From positions 10,638,866-10,702,865 of the forward strand of contig NC_047080.1 in the NCBI RefSeq assembly GCF_902459465.1: a DNA stretch of 64,000 nt, read 5' to 3'. Numbering within the stretch: position 1 is the first letter of the stretch; each line of letters opens with the position of its first letter. The stretch comes from Asterias rubens. Taxonomy: Eukaryota; Echinodermata; Asteroidea; Forcipulatida; Asteriidae. This document shows, piece by piece, positions 62,101 to 64,000 of this stretch. A model generated the notes under the pieces. The model had not been told where the DNA came from, searched no databases, and worked only from the letters and a program-made list of their open reading frames with translations. A program made the translations under genes and the position numbers.

Positions 62101-63970
62101 CTCTTTTTGTTTTCACAATAAAGATTCAGCTACTCTGCAGTGATGGTTGCCCTACAGTGGATTTATGGAGGGTTATATGAACTACCAGATCATGGTGTGG
62201 TGCTCAAGTGAGTTCAGTAAAATCCTTAATGTAGAAAATACATTAGTTATTTTATTTTTTGGTGTGTTTACGGTTGACTTCATTATTCAACTCCATTTCT
62301 AACTGCAATCCCAGCATCGATATTTTTAGCCAGACTTTTTAAAGTTCTAGGTCGTCGATCAGACGTGCTTTGCTTGGCGCCCTGGCCAGCGTGGGGAATG
62401 CCTGGCCCAGAGTGAGCCTGTGTCTTTTTGTCAATTTTTTGTTGTGTTTGTTGTTGTATGTATATTGGGTCATTAATTGTTAATTGCTCAAATGTTTATT
62501 TGTCAATTTTTTTTGTATTTGCGCTGTGGATGCTGTGTGAAATAAATAAATAAATAAACGTACAGATTTAAAATTCTCTATCGTTTTGCACTTTGTTTTT
62601 ACAGGGATCTGCTGTTCTTGGCCGATATGTACGGTCTGGAGAACCTGACAGAGGTCATTGACTTTAAGCTGAGAAAGGATTACTGCCACTTCTTCCATAA
62701 GGTTTGTCAAGTTAGATTCTAGAAAATCAAGGTGACGATGACTACAGTAAGCTAGTCGAAACGTTGAGACCAAGTCTCTCGAATTCCGAAAAATCTACTC
62801 GGTGTTAGTAGAATATAAAGCAAGACAAGTTTTAAAAAGAACATAATCTACCCAGCAAGTAGTTACAGACATACTAATATTTATTGATACCTCACCATGC
62901 AATGCCTCAACTTGACTCAAACTTGAGTCTGATGATGCTCTTAACCGCTTTTTCGTCTTTTCTTTTCTATTACTCCTCTACAGCCGTGTAGTATATGCCT
63001 AGCGAGAGTCCCAGAATGCTTTGCTCTTTTCTCCACCGTCCAACTCTCCGACCTAGAGAACTGTGTTGTGAGGTAAGTGTGTTATCATTTGGGGATGAGG
63101 TTGTCTAAGCAAATTCTTTACCTTCCTTTCACCTATGTGTTTCTCTGTTCAATGACTTAAAACTTTTCAATGTTGATGATTTTGGTTATGTTTTTATTTT
63201 GCAGTTGGCTTGTGCAATATCTCAGCAAGGCCTGGATGGAGAGGTCCTTTGCTGCCCTACCTCAAAAGTTTCTCTTCCAGTGTAGAGACTTTGCTGTCGA
63301 GTCATTTGTAAGTTGCACGTTGGGAAAGAGGGATGAAAAATTTAAGACTTTTGGATCTACTTCTCTAGTGTTGAGGATCCTGTTCCCCAAAACTCACTGA
63401 AATCGGGGTTATCAGGCCAGTACACACACTATGATTATTTTAGTATGTGCACTCACTGTACTTTAGAGAAATACATTGATGGGCTCTAGTTGGGAACTCA
63501 TTCCTTGTATAATTTCAATCTAATATTATTTAATGTAATATTGATTCTGTTTTGTCTTGTATTGTTATTTACGCTGCACATGGAATTGATCATAAATCTA
63601 TATATTATGCAAGTATAAAGGGAAACAAAACACACAAAATCAAGGAGTTGATCCACAAAATGGTGGACGCGCATTTTCGGAGGTGTGGTCTGTGTCTGCA
63701 AGGGGTGAATAGAGGAACAGAGACTTGTATACAAAAGAGTGGTTTAATTGTAAATAATTGTTCTTGCCTTTCGTCTTGTTGTTTCAGAGCCCTTCATCAG
63801 CCACCCCACTCCTCCTTCAGATCGATAAGCTAATCTGCAATTTACCTCACATCAAATGGGCCAGTCCAGTCCGCACCATGGCGCTGCAGCTGCAAAGCAC
63901 CTGCAGGCAGTACATGGCGTGCAACTTCCTCTCGATCCTTGGGGAACCGTTGTTCCAAGAACAGCTGCGG
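59172..63970 (+). CDS. BTBD8: BTB domain protein, BTBD8-like, 5' portion (continues beyond window)
   Basis: The coding exons are 59172-59326, 59605-59814, 60090-61121, 61468-61557, 62124-62207, 62605-62701, 62984-63072, 63205-63307 and 63788-63970, all GT/AG with matching phases, 681 codons so far. Donor GTGAGT at 63971 leads out of the window. The first BTB (about residues 52-140) has LLEVGTFADLSLIINSKKVP, HRHLLQSRLEPFFSSI and VVELKYLLRAIY. A low-complexity insert (about 145-430) carries 43-residue repeats. The second BTB begins LGRDLLRIFQ, HDVTLKVDGKNILAHR, then FILCARSEYFSAMLAGSWKE, SAVMVALQWIYGG and DLLFLADMYGLENLTEVIDF. A BACK-like helical region follows (WLVQYLSKAWMERSFAALPQ). The order matches the N-terminus of vertebrate BTBD8, whose long form acts in clathrin-linked trafficking (family knowledge). 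ATG 59172 is chosen because the frame is open from there and an upstream ORF stops just before it. Confidence 0.9.
59850..60003. mobile_element. AGGCCTG-type MITE copy in BTBD8 intron
   Basis: CAGGCCTCAAAATAACCTGC, CAGCAATTGCCTTGGTGTCC, GTGGTGCCCTCTGCAAAGTT and AGAAGTGCC. A sister subtype (AGGCCTCGAAATAAACC, GACAATTGCCGTGATGCC) lies at 36197-36312 in RALGPS. The right end is lost. Confidence 0.6.
60438..60789 (+). repeat. 129-bp in-frame tandem repeat in BTBD8 exon 3
   Basis: ATGGTCTGTGAACCTAGTGC begins at 60532 and 60661, a period of 129 bp (43 codons). Each unit reads MVCEPSATVQNSQ, AMLNSGEPKSKCEPGTSAQE and ENH. A shorter, diverged unit precedes (60438-60531) and a diverged one follows. 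The frame is preserved throughout. Confidence 0.92.
61175..61330. mobile_element. AGGCCTG-type MITE fragments in BTBD8 intron
   Basis: AATTTTCAATGGAAGTGCCC, then GTCTTGGCCTTGTTGCCCCT, TTTAAGATTTTCCAATAGAA and GTGCCTTTTGCAAAAT. Two partial copies overlap; the termini are lost. Confidence 0.55.
61795..61865 (-). mobile_element. tRNA-like SINE remnant
   Basis: On the minus strand there is TGAGTAGAGCGCCGGCACAT (A-box side) and GGTTTAAGTCCTGCTC (B-box side). The plus-strand text next to it (TTTTTCCTGGTTTCCTCC) resembles a SINE body. Decayed, low certainty. Confidence 0.35.
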
Positions 63971-64000
63971 GTGAGTTTAACGTTGTGTTCACCCAGAGGC

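Overview
The window is metazoan DNA: AT-rich, intron-rich and packed with short inverted-repeat elements. It is most probably from an echinoderm, likely a sea star. The reasons are a C-type lectin joined to a mucin-like stretch and a PAN/apple-like domain, foldback MITE families of a kind I associate with sea-star genomes, tRNA-derived SINEs, and many TACATGTA octamers. The species call is inference.

Left part (1-17.3 kb) is mostly repeats. A broken ORF with a Tudor/chromo-like C-terminus occupies 13-1300. A ~210-bp tandem array follows at 2.7-3.5 kb. From 5.0 to 9.7 kb lies a mosaic array in which truncated Merlin/IS1595-like transposase fragments alternate with a coiled-coil-like ORF, interrupted by a CR1/L2-like reverse-transcriptase fragment. 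Abutting this array is a two-exon gene (about 9.73-12.17 kb). Its first exon carries a CxC5-like cysteine cluster as found in KDZ transposons, and its second exon carries a core resembling an SRF-type MADS box. A palindrome cluster (13.4 kb) and duplicated trihelix/Myb-like pseudo-exons (14.6-15.3 kb) follow.

CDK9 (18.41-20.81 kb, plus strand, four exons) encodes the P-TEFb kinase. It is complete except for a 5-bp shortfall in the glycine-rich loop that breaks the frame.

RALGPS (26.07-49.94 kb, minus strand) encodes a Ral guanine-nucleotide exchange factor with a CDC25 domain, a PxxP linker and a C-terminal PH domain. I could place 21 coding exons whose phases all agree, giving 570 residues. 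Its introns hold MITEs, SINEs and minisatellites. The ~4.0-kb intron between 28.37 and 32.40 kb contains a complete single-exon lectin gene on the opposite strand (29.85-31.19 kb). Two RALGPS 3' splice sites have been copied into adjacent tandem repeats.

Right part: 50.2-57.9 kb shows no gene I can support. From 58.2 kb there is a four-unit array of 32-bp palindromes, then the 5' portion of a BTBD8-like gene (58.80 kb to the window edge, plus strand) with two BTB domains separated by a large insert carrying 43-residue tandem repeats. The gene continues past base 64000.

The genes share no pathway. CDK9 is transcriptional, RALGPS acts in Ral signalling at membranes, BTBD8 relatives act in endocytic trafficking, and the lectin is secreted. 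The splice models come from reading the sequence by eye; no alignment or expression data were used.
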